The notes under the pieces: model-generated
Seen by the model: the letters and a program-made list of their open reading frames with translations, nothing else
Told to the model about the DNA's origin: nothing
The model's database searches: none
Program-made: the position numbers and the translations under genes
Part shown: one piece after another, positions 7,830-16,894 of the stretch
Position numbering within the stretch: the first letter of the stretch is position 1
How the letters are laid out: every line of letters starts with the position of its first letter
Assembly (NCBI GenBank): GCA_028293825.1
Contig: JAQGNY010000014.1
Span: forward strand, 35,107-99,106
Reading direction: 5' to 3'
Length of the DNA stretch: 64,000 nucleotides
Source: Verrucomicrobiaceae bacterium
Lineage (GTDB): Bacteria > Pseudomonadota > Gammaproteobacteria > Pseudomonadales > CAMLJR01

Positions 7830-9239
7830 TTATTCGCTCGAGCCCGATTGAACCTTGCCGAAACGCAGCGGGCGAATTTTGGTGGAAACCGGCAGTGAGG
7901 ATTGGATCGAAGTAACAGGTTCAGCCGCGCGTTTGCGGGCGGCGATGGCCTGCTCCACCGCCAACGGCAAAAATAGCAACAAGTCGTAGACATGATGCAG
8001 CAGGCGTCCAACATCCAGCCACGCACGCCCGGCTAGACGCAGCAAAATCGAGCCGGTCGACAACGCTGCGATCAACATGCTCGCGAGCACCGGCCGCGAT
8101 GTCGTCAGCAATGCCTCCAGCGCCGGCGAGAACAACGCCAACAATAGCGGCACCACAAATCCCGCACTCGCCGCTCCCCACGTCGCCAATGCCAGCGAAC
8201 CGGTCGTGCGTGCACTGGCGGTGAACGACAGCAGCAAAGCCTCACCGCTCGCCAATATCAACAGCAATGCTGTCGATACCACGACCAGCACAATCCGCGG
8301 TCGCCGCGGCAAACCGCCGATTAGCGGCAGTAACCGGCTGACCTGAGTGCCTTCGCACAGCACCAACGCTGCCGCCATCACCGCCAAAGTAAACGCGACA
8401 CCGGTCAACTGCGCGAGCAGTGTCTGGCCGGTGAGAAGTCCGCCCAGCGGCAACGCCAATAAATTGATATTGAGCGCAGCCAGCACCAATGCGACGCCGG
8501 ACAACATCAACGCAATAACCCAACGCGCCAGAAACGACTCCACCCGCACATCGCCGCGATTCGCGCACAGCTCGCGAAACGCCGCCATCTGCGTATCGAC
8601 GCGATGCACCCGCGCCAGCAAATCGCGACTGTCGCGACCAACCGCCGACACCTGCTTGCTAACGCGGCTCCACAGCGGGCGCAAATCCGCCAGAATTTTA
8701 TGCCGGGCATTAACCGCCCAGCGGTACTCACGCATCACCTCGCGCTGCTGGTCCTGAACAGACGTGTGGATATCTTGTAGCACGCGGCCGACCGGCTCGG
8801 GATTGGTTTCAGCTTGCAGTTTCGCAATCGCATCGACCGCCTCAACCCAACCTGGCGCGGCCGGTGGAACCTGCGCGCTGCGCTCGAAATCCTCGCCCAT
8901 CAAATTGATGTGTTCATTAATCGAACGTTCCAGATGTTGAAACTTGGTCATGTCCTGTTCGACTGCAGCGGCCACGCGATGAAATTCGCGCTCCAATTGC
9001 CGGCGCGTAATTTCCATTTGTAGCGCGAGCATTACTTCGCGATTGCGGATTTCGAGATGTTGCGCGGCGGTCGATGCACTGCGTGCGACCAACCGTAATA
9101 AACGGTGTCCACCGCGTGCGGCGCGCTCAATAGCACGGTGCGCGGTAGCGCGAACCAGATATAACGCGGCGATGGCAATCGCTATCCAAAGCGTAATTGC
9201 CACCAGCGGAAACTCTGGCCAGAACTGAAAATAACTCAT
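7830..9239 (-). CDS. Polytopic membrane protein with long coiled coil, function unknown
   Basis: A 469-residue protein that I do not recognise. It has one N-terminal membrane helix (about residues 6-30), a long Arg/Glu/Gln-rich helical region (about 35-235) likely to form a coiled coil, and then about five hydrophobic helices (from WVIALMLSGVALVLAALNI to the segment near SMLIAALSTGSILL). It ends in a soluble, basic tail. The ATG at 9239, with GAGAG about 10 bp upstream, is preferred over a TTG 12 codons earlier. The layout resembles a mechanosensitive-channel or stator-like scaffold, but no signature motif supports that. It lies next to fleSR on the same strand, 123 bp after the fleR stop, so a link to motility is possible but unproven. 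Confidence 0.75.
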   Translation of the reverse strand: MSYFQFWPEFPLVAITLWIAIAIAALYLVRATAHRAIERAARGGHRLLRLVARSASTAAQHLEIRNREVMLALQMEITRRQLEREFHRVAAAVEQDMTKFQHLERSINEHINLMGEDFERSAQVPPAAPGWVEAVDAIAKLQAETNPEPVGRVLQDIHTSVQDQQREVMREYRWAVNARHKILADLRPLWSRVSKQVSAVGRDSRDLLARVHRVDTQMAAFRELCANRGDVRVESFLARWVIALMLSGVALVLAALNINLLALPLGGLLTGQTLLAQLTGVAFTLAVMAAALVLCEGTQVSRLLPLIGGLPRRPRIVLVVVSTALLLILASGEALLLSFTASARTTGSLALATWGAASAGFVVPLLLALFSPALEALLTTSRPVLASMLIAALSTGSILLRLAGRAWLDVGRLLHHVYDLLLFLPLAVEQAIAARKRAAEPVTSIQSSLPVSTKIRPLRFGKVQSGSSE

Positions 9240-9398
9240 GGGTAGCGGCACTCTCGGCTCAGCGTGAAGCGCCAAATCTAACAGGATCGGCCGTACTTGC
9301 GAAATCTGGACTGTTTAAAGTTTGCGCAACACCTCGTTTCCGGCGCGCAAACTCTAATCAACTTTCAGATGAGAGATGTAAGGCAACCTATTGATTAA

Positions 9399-10802
9399 TC
9401 AGACTTCTACCAACATACCTGGAAACTGCAGACCGCAGTCGCGCATGCGCGCTAATTTATACCGCAAAGTGCGCGGGCTAATGCCCAAGCGCTCGGCCGC
9501 CGTCTTCCGGCTGCCGCCGGTATCGCGCAGCATATCGAGGATTATTTCGAATTCACGCCGCTGTAAATCGTCGCCAAGCACATTCGAATCGTGTTCGTCG
9601 CGATCATCGATAGCTTCTGAAGCCGCCGCCGTCGATGACATCGTCAGACCAACGCCGTAGGGATCAAGACACAAATCAGCAGCCGTAATGACATCGCCGT
9701 GATGCAAAATCAGCGCGCGCTGTACGACGTTATCGAGCTCGCGCACATTGCCTGGCCATGCGTAATCGCGCAGCGCGGCTTGTGCATCGGCATCGAAACG
9801 CGTCGCACCACAACCCATTTTGCTGGCATGCACATGGAGCAACTTGGAGGCGATGGCGGCGATATCGGCGCGCCGTTGACGCAGCGGCAACCATTGCAGC
9901 GGAAACACGCTGAGACGATAAAACAAATCCTCACGGAAACGCCCGGCACTGACTTCCGCGCGTAAATCGCGGTTGGTGGTGGCGAGCAAACGGATGTCGA
10001 GCTTGGTTGTGGTCCGACTGCCGAGACGTTCGACCTCACGCTCTTGTATCACACGCAGCAATTTCGCCTGCAATGACAGATCCATTTCCGAAATTTCATC
10101 GAGCAACAAGGTGCCGCCATTGGCCTGCTCAAATTTGCCCGGCAACGCCGCGTGCGCACCGGTGAAGGCGCCTTTTTCATGTCCGAACAAAATCGCTTCG
10201 AGCATATTTTCCGGAATTGCCGCGCAGTTGATCGCGACAAACGGACCGCCGATGCGCGGCGATTGCTGGTGAATGTAGCGCGCTAAGACCTCTTTACCGG
10301 TACCGCTCTCGCCGCAAATCAGCACAGTGGAATCAGTCGCTGCGACGCGACGCGCCAATTGCAACAATTGCTGACTGCTCGGCTCAACCGCCACCGGCTG
10401 ATCGCTATCGACCACGACCGCGCCGACATAACGCGCCACCGTTTCGACCAAAATCTGTGGCTTGAACGGTTTAACTAAATAATCGACCGCGCCGGCACGC
10501 ATCGCCTCGACCGACTTGGCCACCGAACCATAAGCAGTGATCAGAAGCACAGGCAATTGCGGATAGTGGCGGCGTAAATTTTTAAGCAGCTCCAGCCCAT
10601 CCATACCGCCCATATTCACATCGGATACGACCATGTCGACATACTGATCCGGCAGCACGGCCAAGGCTTGCTCGCCACTGTCCGCCTGAACAACTTCGGC
10701 GCCGGCAAGCTCCAGCGTATCGGTCAGTGCTTCGCGCAGATCGGCATCATCCTCGACAACCAGCACGCGGGCCTTGCCCAAAATCTTTTGCAGCGAGGTC
10801 AT
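9399..10802 (-). CDS. fleR: Sigma-54-dependent response regulator FleR
   Basis: A 467-residue NtrC-type activator. The receiver domain has acidic residues EDD near the N-terminus, phosphoacceptor Asp in VVSDVNMGGMDG, and Lys in YLVKPF. The AAA+ domain has Walker A GESGTGKE, the sigma-54 contact loop GAFTGA, Walker B GGTLLLDEI, and the R-finger region GRFREDLFYRLSVFPL. A C-terminal Fis-type HTH follows (GSRKTAAERLGISPRTLRYKL). Its start codon overlaps the fleS stop as ATGA, so translation is coupled; GGGAGC is the ribosome site. In Pseudomonas, FleR activates the flgBCDE and flgF-L sigma-54 promoters, and matching promoters occur in this window. Confidence 0.95.
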   Translation of the reverse strand: MTSLQKILGKARVLVVEDDADLREALTDTLELAGAEVVQADSGEQALAVLPDQYVDMVVSDVNMGGMDGLELLKNLRRHYPQLPVLLITAYGSVAKSVEAMRAGAVDYLVKPFKPQILVETVARYVGAVVVDSDQPVAVEPSSQQLLQLARRVAATDSTVLICGESGTGKEVLARYIHQQSPRIGGPFVAINCAAIPENMLEAILFGHEKGAFTGAHAALPGKFEQANGGTLLLDEISEMDLSLQAKLLRVIQEREVERLGSRTTTKLDIRLLATTNRDLRAEVSAGRFREDLFYRLSVFPLQWLPLRQRRADIAAIASKLLHVHASKMGCGATRFDADAQAALRDYAWPGNVRELDNVVQRALILHHGDVITAADLCLDPYGVGLTMSSTAAASEAIDDRDEHDSNVLGDDLQRREFEIILDMLRDTGGSRKTAAERLGISPRTLRYKLARMRDCGLQFPGMLVEV

Positions 10803-11995
10803 AGTGTTTGCTCCCACAGAGGTAACCGCAGCTCGGCGCAGGCGCCTTGCCCCGGTTCGGAGGTAATCGTGAAGACGCCGTGATGGGCGTCAGCGACTGC
10901 GCGCACCACGGCCAAACCGAGACCGGTGCCTTGCGCTTTGGTGGTAAAAAAAGGCTCACTAAGGCGACGCGCCACATGCGCTTCGAAACCCGGGCCGTTG
11001 TCCTGAATACGAATGCTGATCCAGCGGCCGGCATCGTCGATTAGCGCAAGAGAAATCGAAATTTCTGCCTTCTTTCCAACAGCTTGCAGCGCGTTATTCA
11101 CCAAGTTAGTGAGCGCGCCCACCACGCTTTCGCAATTGCAGTGGATAAGCGCGCTAACGCATTGATTAGTTAGAGAGACCTGCGCTTTGGCCGCTGCGAC
11201 TGGCGCTTCAATGGCGCGCTGTAACGATTCCACCAAATCGACGGTTGGAATGGTGTCGGTCAGGCGTACATCGCCGCGCACAAAGATCAGCATGTCTTTC
11301 ACTTGCTGTTCGAGGTGCTGCAAGCGGTCAAGCAATTTGAATGAGAATTTGTTGGTTTGCTCAGTCGTCAGACCACCGGCATGGAGATGGCCGGCGTACA
11401 ACATAGCGGCCGATAACGGCGTGCGGATTTGATGGGCAAGCGACGACAACATGCGCCCCATCTCGGATAACCGCTGATGCCGACTCAGACGTTGTTGTAA
11501 CTCGCGCGTTTCGGTGAGATCGGTGAGAAGTAACAATTGCCCCGGCTCGCCATCGAGCGAGCGCGTGACCAGACTGATGCGGCGACCGTCCTTGAGCGAA
11601 ATTTCATGGCCGTCGTCGCTGCGCGGAGCAAATGCGCGATCAATGACATCGCGCCACAGCTCGCCTGTCAGCGGTCGGCCCAACAAATCCATCGCGGCAG
11701 GATTGCATTCAGCGACGCGGCCGAATTGATCGAGCACCACAACGCCGGCTGGCAGTAATGTCAGCAGACTTTGCAGCCGCGCGGCGAAGCGTTCTTTTTC
11801 CTGCAGGTCGCGCAGTCGTTGCTCGGCAACATGGTGCAGCTCGCTATCGAGCTGGCCGACGCGCTCCTCCATCGCCCGATAGGTATCGGCCAATTGCGCG
11901 GACAAATCGTTGAACATCTCGAAGGCCGTGGCCAACTGCGCTGCGGCAGCGGGCTCTGCTTCGGGAAAACGTCGCTCTATAGCCGGTAGTGCCAT
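10799..11995 (-). CDS. fleS: Flagellar two-component sensor kinase FleS
   Basis: A 398-residue cytoplasmic histidine kinase without membrane helices. An N-terminal helical segment (about 20-70) leads into a PAS domain (GVVVLDQFGRVAECNPAAMDLLGRP). The HisKA box is SLAHQIRTPLSAAM, and the ATPase domain has N-box NNALQAVG and G-boxes DNGPGFEAH and GTGLGLAVVR. It phosphorylates FleR. The ATG at 11995 has GGAGAG 6 bp upstream and is better than the TTG four codons earlier. A sigma-54 promoter lies 63 bp upstream, as expected for a FleQ-activated class II gene. It forms a two-gene operon with fleR. Confidence 0.95.
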   Translation of the reverse strand: MALPAIERRFPEAEPAAAAQLATAFEMFNDLSAQLADTYRAMEERVGQLDSELHHVAEQRLRDLQEKERFAARLQSLLTLLPAGVVVLDQFGRVAECNPAAMDLLGRPLTGELWRDVIDRAFAPRSDDGHEISLKDGRRISLVTRSLDGEPGQLLLLTDLTETRELQQRLSRHQRLSEMGRMLSSLAHQIRTPLSAAMLYAGHLHAGGLTTEQTNKFSFKLLDRLQHLEQQVKDMLIFVRGDVRLTDTIPTVDLVESLQRAIEAPVAAAKAQVSLTNQCVSALIHCNCESVVGALTNLVNNALQAVGKKAEISISLALIDDAGRWISIRIQDNGPGFEAHVARRLSEPFFTTKAQGTGLGLAVVRAVADAHHGVFTITSEPGQGACAELRLPLWEQTL

Positions 11996-12057
11996 GCCTC
12001 TCTCCAACCGGGTAGCGCGACGAGAAACCGTCGCGACCGTGTTCTGAGAGGTATTTT

Positions 12058-12073
12058 TGCAAGGCCTGTGCCG
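12058..12073 (-). promoter_or_regulatory. Sigma-54 promoter of fleSR
   Basis: On the minus strand CGGCACAGGCCTTGCA shows GG, ten bases, GC, the -24/-12 pattern, and agrees with consensus TGGCACG-N4-TTGCW at most positions. It lies 63 bp before the fleS start. FleQ, encoded just upstream, is the expected activator. Confidence 0.8.
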
Positions 12074-12126
12074 AGTTTAATTATTATTATATTTCAATAG
12101 CTTATCTATTCACTTAAACGCCCGAG

Positions 12127-13590
12127 TCAATCATCCGACATACCGGGCCGCAACATGCCGTACTTGCGCATTTTTTCGACCAGCGTGGTGCGACGGGTTT
12201 TTAGCTTCTCCGCCGCGCGCGCAACCACACCGCCGCTATCGTCCAACGCCTGCTGAATCAGACTGCGCTCAAGGTTGGTCAAATACTCTTTCAGATCGAT
12301 GCCATTCACCGGCAACAGCGCGGTGATATCGAGGCTCGCCAGCGCTGGTCGGCCATTGTGTTCGGAGTCCGGTAATTGCAGATCTTCGTCGCTTTCCTCG
12401 ACGTGCCGGAATTTCTTCGGCAGGTCCTGCACGCCGACCACGCCATAGGGATGCAGAATCGCCATGCGCTCGACCAAGTTCGCCAGCTCGCGCACGTTGC
12501 CGGCCCACTCGTGCCGACACAGCGACATGATCGACGCCGAGTTAAAACGAATCGAGCCGCGTTTTTCGGTTTCCAGACGCGTGATCAATTCATTCAACAG
12601 CAACGGAATATCTTCGATGCGCTCGCGCAAAGCGGGCATTTCGATCGGGAAGACGTTGAGGCGGTAATACAAATCTTCGCGGAAGCGACCTTCGGTAATC
12701 ATGCTTTCGAGGTCTTTGTGCGTCGCCGCGATGATGCGCACATCAGTTTGAATCGTTTTATTGCTGCCGACGCGCTCGTAGCTGCGTTCTTGCAATACGC
12801 GCAGAATTTTCACCTGCATGTCGAGCGGCATATCGCCGATCTCATCAAGAAACAACGTGCCGCCTTGCGCCATTTCAAAACGGCCGGCGCGCGTAGTGAT
12901 CGCACCGGTAAAAGCACCTTTCTCATGGCCGAACAATTCGCTTTCGAGCAGCTCGCGCGGGATTGCGCCGCAATTCACGGGCACAAAGGGTTTGTGGCGG
13001 CGGTGCGAGTTGTAATGCAGATTGCGCGCGACGACTTCTTTACCCGTGCCAGACTCGCCGGTGATTAACACCGTCACCTCTTTATCGGCCACCTGCGCCA
13101 TCATTTCGCGTACTTTTTGTACTTCGCGACTGGTGCCAACCAAGCTGCGAAATAGCTGTAAATCGCGTTGCTGTTTGCGATGGTGCGATTGCAGATCGAA
13201 CTGCTCGCGATAAACCTGCGCGCGATGCAGCGTATCTAACAGTTTGTTATAGCTCGGCGGAAATTCGAGCTGTGCAATAACCTTGCGCCGCATGTCCGGG
13301 TCGTCGACTGTTTCGGGATCGAGATCGCCGAACACGATCACCGGCGCGGTCGCATCCCACTCGTGAATTTCGCGCAGCCGTTTAGTGAGCGCGCGATGAT
13401 CGCACGACCCTAGCAACACGCAACCCACGTTGCGGCTGCCTTGACGACTTTCGGTATCTTGTACAGTCGCGAGCCAATCGTCGCAGCCGAAACTGCGTGG
13501 ATATTCGCCGAGAAAATCGAGTATTACGCCGAAATCATGGCGCCGCTGGTGGTTGTCATCGACAAGGACCACCTGTTTTTCTGCCCACAT
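12127..13590 (-). CDS. fleQ: Flagellar master regulator FleQ
   Basis: A 487-residue sigma-54 activator and probable c-di-GMP receptor at the top of the flagellar cascade. The N-terminal receiver-like FleQ domain starts [13 protein letters not shown] but has CVLLGSC where a phosphoacceptor Asp would be, as in Pseudomonas FleQ, so it is not phosphorylated in the usual way. The AAA+ domain has [23 protein letters not shown] and [13 protein letters not shown]. The C-terminal HTH ends [14 protein letters not shown], nearly as in P. aeruginosa. The ATG at 13590 aligns with known FleQ proteins; a GTG 11 codons upstream is less likely. It is transcribed separately from fleSR, which has its own promoter. 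Confidence 0.96.
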   Translation of the reverse strand: MWAEKQVVLVDDNHQRRHDFGVILDFLGEYPRSFGCDDWLATVQDTESRQGSRNVGCVLLGSCDHRALTKRLREIHEWDATAPVIVFGDLDPETVDDPDMRRKVIAQLEFPPSYNKLLDTLHRAQVYREQFDLQSHHRKQQRDLQLFRSLVGTSREVQKVREMMAQVADKEVTVLITGESGTGKEVVARNLHYNSHRRHKPFVPVNCGAIPRELLESELFGHEKGAFTGAITTRAGRFEMAQGGTLFLDEIGDMPLDMQVKILRVLQERSYERVGSNKTIQTDVRIIAATHKDLESMITEGRFREDLYYRLNVFPIEMPALRERIEDIPLLLNELITRLETEKRGSIRFNSASIMSLCRHEWAGNVRELANLVERMAILHPYGVVGVQDLPKKFRHVEESDEDLQLPDSEHNGRPALASLDITALLPVNGIDLKEYLTNLERSLIQQALDDSGGVVARAAEKLKTRRTTLVEKMRKYGMLRPGMSDD

Positions 13591-13738
13591 AGGTTTCGTG
13601 ATCCATAAGCAATGCCCGTTCACAAATTCAATATTTGCGACTACGCCGGGGCTTTGACTAATCGGTAGCTAAAGGGTAGCCAAGTTTTTGGACAAGTCGA
13701 ATTTATGACAACGAAAAATACGTATATAAATTCGAAGA

Positions 13739-15916
13739 TCAGTTCACCGAGCGTTGCCGGCGTGCATCGCTGACATAACCGCGCAGCCAACTTTCCATGT
13801 CATCCGCCGCAATCGGTTTACACACCAAATAGCCCTGCACTTCATCGCAGGATAGATCGCTCACTACTTGCAGCTCGCTTTCGGTTTCAACACCTTCGGC
13901 GATAACTTTTAAATTTAAGCGATGCGATAAGCTGGTGACGGCAGTGACAATCGCCGCCTGTTCGGACTCGTGGGTAATGTCGTGGATGAAACAGCGATCA
14001 ATTTTTAAGGTATCGATGGGAAACCGCGTTAAATAGCTGAGCGAAGAATAGCCAGTGCCGAAATCGTCGAGCGCAATCGAAATGCCGTAACCGCGCAATT
14101 GCGCGATGATTTCACTCGCACGCGGCTCCGCCATTAACACACCTTCGGTAATTTCCAACTCTAAAAATTGCGGCGCTAAGCCGGATTGTTCGAGCGCGGT
14201 CAACACCGTCGCGACGACATTGGTTTCGCGAAATTGACGCGCGGATATATTTACCGCGATGCGCCCGGTGACTAATTTCTGCTCGAGCCATTGTCGAAAT
14301 TGATAGCACGACGCCTGCAATACCCAGCGACCGATCTCGACGATTTGTCCGGTTTCCTCGGCGACATTGATAAATTCAACCGGAGAAATACGACCGCGCG
14401 CGGGATGATGCCAGCGAATCAGCGCCTCAAATCCAGTAACTTTTCCACTGGGTAACGCTACCTTCGGCTGGTAATACACTTGAAATTCGCCGCGCCGCAG
14501 CGCTTTGCGCATATCGCTTTGAATCGACATTTCGGTGGCAACACGCGTTACTAAACCGCGGTGATATTCGCGAATATCATTGCGCGCCTGAATTTTCGCT
14601 TCGCGCAATGCCATGTCCGCCTGCTGCAATAAAATTTCCGCGGCGGTATTTGCGGATTCCGAATAACTAATGCCGATGCTCGCGGTGACGAACATTTCCT
14701 GACCGCGATAAAGAAACGCCTGCTGAAATAGATGACGCACGGCCTGCGCCAACGCGCGCGCGCGATCGCGCAATTGCGCGGGCTCGCCGGTGAGCAATAC
14801 GCCATAGGCATCGGCGCCGAGACGCCCGGCCAAACCTTCGCTCCAATCGCCGCTGAGCTCCATTGTTAGAGAGAGCCGTTCGAGTAAATCTTGTCGCGCG
14901 GGCGGACTAACAATACGACCGAGGCGCTGCGCGACCTGCCGCAACACCGCATCGCCGGCGCTATGGCCCATTGCGTTATTGACGCGACTAAAGCGATCGA
15001 GATCGATGCAGATAAGCGCTACGCTTAAATCGGCGCGATGCGCGCGAGGAATCTCCTGATCCAGAATTAATTCGAGCAGCGAGCGATTGGGTAAGCCAGT
15101 GAGTCGATCGAAATACGCGAGCCGCAACACTTCGCGCTCAGTTTCCTTGCGCGCGGTGATGTCCATGCTGATACCCATCAAATGGCGCGTGCCGTCTTCA
15201 TCGGGCACTACCGCCAAATGCATTTCCATCACGCGCTCGCCGCCATCGGGATAAACCACACGATGTTCAACGCGGGTGCTACCGCCTTCGCGAATCGCGT
15301 CGTTAATAGTTTGCTCGACCGCGCTGCGATCGTCCTCATGACAAACATCGAGCAAACATTTGAACGTGTTGTCAGCCGGCGTAGAGCCGAGTCGATACAG
15401 CTGATGCAGTTCTTCGGAAATCGTCACGCGATTTTTATCGAGATTAAACTCCCAATGCCCGAGCTTCGCGATGCGTTGCGCGGACGCCAGCGATTTGCGG
15501 CTTAATCGCAATTCTTCGGCAGCAGAACTCGCGCGCAATAAATAGCGAATGCGATGTACCAACAGCGAATGATTAATGGGCTTGGTGAAAAAATCAGTGG
15601 CGCCGACTTGATAGGCGCGATCGACGGAAGCGACATCGTCGAGACCGGTCAACATAACGATGGGAATAAAACGAGTGTGCGGTTGCTTACGCAATTGCTC
15701 GCAAATATCGAAGCCATCGATATCGGGCAATAATGCGTCCAATAAAATCAGATCGGGTTCGCACCGCTGGATTTGTTCCAGCGCCGCCTGACCACAATCG
15801 ACGCCGACCACCGCGAATTGCGCGACGCCCAGAATTCTCATAACCAACGCGCGCTCAACCGGGTTGTCTTCGACAACCAGGACGAGCGGCATTTGTTTGG
15901 AATCCTCTGACAACAT
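13739..15916 (-). CDS. REC-PAS-GGDEF-EAL protein, probable c-di-GMP phosphodiesterase
   Basis: A 725-residue signalling protein. Residues about 10-125 form a receiver domain with phosphoacceptor Asp in LILLDALLPDIDGF and Lys in FFTKPI. A PAS domain follows (about 145-265, ending ISMDITARKE). The GGDEF domain (about 275-440) has the signature degenerated to GADAY, so cyclase activity is unlikely. The EAL domain (about 455-710) is intact: EALIRWHHP, NISARQF, LEITEG, DDFGTGYSS, AEGVET, VQGYLVCKP. The protein most likely hydrolyses c-di-GMP, possibly with the GGDEF remnant as a GTP-binding regulator. It lies between fleQ and fliS on the same strand. Since FleQ is c-di-GMP-responsive, a local feedback on flagellar genes is a reasonable inference. 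Confidence 0.92.
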   Translation of the reverse strand: MLSEDSKQMPLVLVVEDNPVERALVMRILGVAQFAVVGVDCGQAALEQIQRCEPDLILLDALLPDIDGFDICEQLRKQPHTRFIPIVMLTGLDDVASVDRAYQVGATDFFTKPINHSLLVHRIRYLLRASSAAEELRLSRKSLASAQRIAKLGHWEFNLDKNRVTISEELHQLYRLGSTPADNTFKCLLDVCHEDDRSAVEQTINDAIREGGSTRVEHRVVYPDGGERVMEMHLAVVPDEDGTRHLMGISMDITARKETEREVLRLAYFDRLTGLPNRSLLELILDQEIPRAHRADLSVALICIDLDRFSRVNNAMGHSAGDAVLRQVAQRLGRIVSPPARQDLLERLSLTMELSGDWSEGLAGRLGADAYGVLLTGEPAQLRDRARALAQAVRHLFQQAFLYRGQEMFVTASIGISYSESANTAAEILLQQADMALREAKIQARNDIREYHRGLVTRVATEMSIQSDMRKALRRGEFQVYYQPKVALPSGKVTGFEALIRWHHPARGRISPVEFINVAEETGQIVEIGRWVLQASCYQFRQWLEQKLVTGRIAVNISARQFRETNVVATVLTALEQSGLAPQFLELEITEGVLMAEPRASEIIAQLRGYGISIALDDFGTGYSSLSYLTRFPIDTLKIDRCFIHDITHESEQAAIVTAVTSLSHRLNLKVIAEGVETESELQVVSDLSCDEVQGYLVCKPIAADDMESWLRGYVSDARRQRSVN

Positions 15917-16139
15917 CTTCGTAATCCGTCATCCCTATCAACTCAAGCCAATAGAGGGCTCGAAGGCGTCAGATTTTTGTCTTAGCGAAGGCGCATTAAA
16001 GACCGACAACACGCTTTCGTATTACTGGGCTGTTAACCCTACAACAACCTTATTTAATTTAGCGATTAATTTTAATTTTGCCGCTTTAAGCACTGCAACT
16101 ATCTATCTTAAAGCATCGTTAACTTAGAGCTTGGTTGTC

Positions 16140-16538
16140 TTAACGTTTGGCTGCAGCGCCCTGATCGATGCCATCCCACCCTTCTTTAACAGTGCGCATA
16201 AGCTGAGCCACTTCCTCAAGCATCGCATCGCTGTTTTTAGAATTAGCTTCAATAAGACGACGCTGCATATAGTCGTAAAGCGCGTCCAATTGCTGCGGCA
16301 ATATACCGCCCACCTCTTTATTAAGACTGGCTTGCAAGCCGGCGACGATATTAATGGCCTTGCTGATGGCTTCGCCTTTGGCGGCGATTTCACGACGCTG
16401 CAAGGCGCCGCGACCTTCGGCAATGCGCTGCAAACATCCCTGCATCAACATCTGTATCAATTTATGCGGTGAGGCACTTTCGACGGCCGCTTCACTATTA
16501 ACTTTTTGATACTGGGATAAAGCGCGTTGGCTGACCAT
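16140..16538 (-). CDS. fliS: Flagellar secretion chaperone FliS
   Basis: A 132-residue four-helix chaperone that binds the flagellin C-terminus and prevents premature polymerisation. Family marks are ALSQYQKVNSEAAVESASPHKLIQMLM at the N-terminus and LYDYMQRRLIEAN near residue 90. ATG with GGGGAGAG upstream. In Pseudomonas fliS lies downstream of fliD and is co-oriented with fliC. Here it is divergent from fliC and read toward the EAL protein and fleQ, and no FliA or sigma-54 promoter was found in front of it. This fits an inversion of the fliC block that left fliS behind. Confidence 0.93.
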   Translation of the reverse strand: MVSQRALSQYQKVNSEAAVESASPHKLIQMLMQGCLQRIAEGRGALQRREIAAKGEAISKAINIVAGLQASLNKEVGGILPQQLDALYDYMQRRLIEANSKNSDAMLEEVAQLMRTVKEGWDGIDQGAAAKR

Positions 16539-16602
16539 GGTAATTATCTCTCCCCGCCGGGCGGTTATGAATGAAGTATATGCACTAAGCGCCGAATGAA
16601 AA

Positions 16603-16617
16603 TACAGCTACTTAATT
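16603..16617 (+). repeat. Left arm of inverted repeat flanking the fliC block
   Basis: TACAGCTACTTAATT matches the reverse complement of 21062-21076 (TACAGCAGCTTAATT) at 13 of 15 positions. It lies between the fliS start and the first FliA promoter of fliC. The two arms enclose exactly the inverted fliC-flaG-fliD-fliT block with its promoters and terminator. A chance match in two AT-rich intergenic regions cannot be excluded. Confidence 0.5.
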
Positions 16618-16623
16618 TTTCAA

Positions 16624-16650
16624 TAAAGATAGCGGCAGTGGTGCCGATAA
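16624..16650 (+). promoter_or_regulatory. Distal FliA (sigma-28) promoter of fliC
   Basis: TAAA (16624-16627), 15 bp, GCCGATAA (16643-16650): an exact match to the FliA consensus. It lies 245 bp upstream of the fliC start and is the better of the two FliA promoters there. It would give a long leader of about 235 nt. Confidence 0.8.
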
Positions 16651-16769
16651 CTTTATAGCGAAGAGAAGGTGTTTTCTTCGGAAGCAATGCGCCTGTCACC
16701 AAATACTGCACCTATCACCAATTACAGCAATATCGACAAAAGCCATAACCAATCAATCTAAATAAAAAT

Positions 16770-16796
16770 TAAAGCTCTCGCTCAAGGCGCCGATAC
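16770..16796 (+). promoter_or_regulatory. Proximal FliA (sigma-28) promoter of fliC
   Basis: TAAA (16770-16773), 15 bp, GCCGATAC (16789-16796). One base differs from the FliA consensus. It lies 99 bp before the fliC ATG and is probably the main flagellin promoter. Confidence 0.85.
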
Positions 16797-16894
16797 AACT
16801 CATGAAGCAGTCTTGAAGGCGGTGCGAACCCAGCACCAAACTACCAACCAGCCTCCACCGCGACGCAGTCCGGGAAAGGCCGAGGAGATACAAA

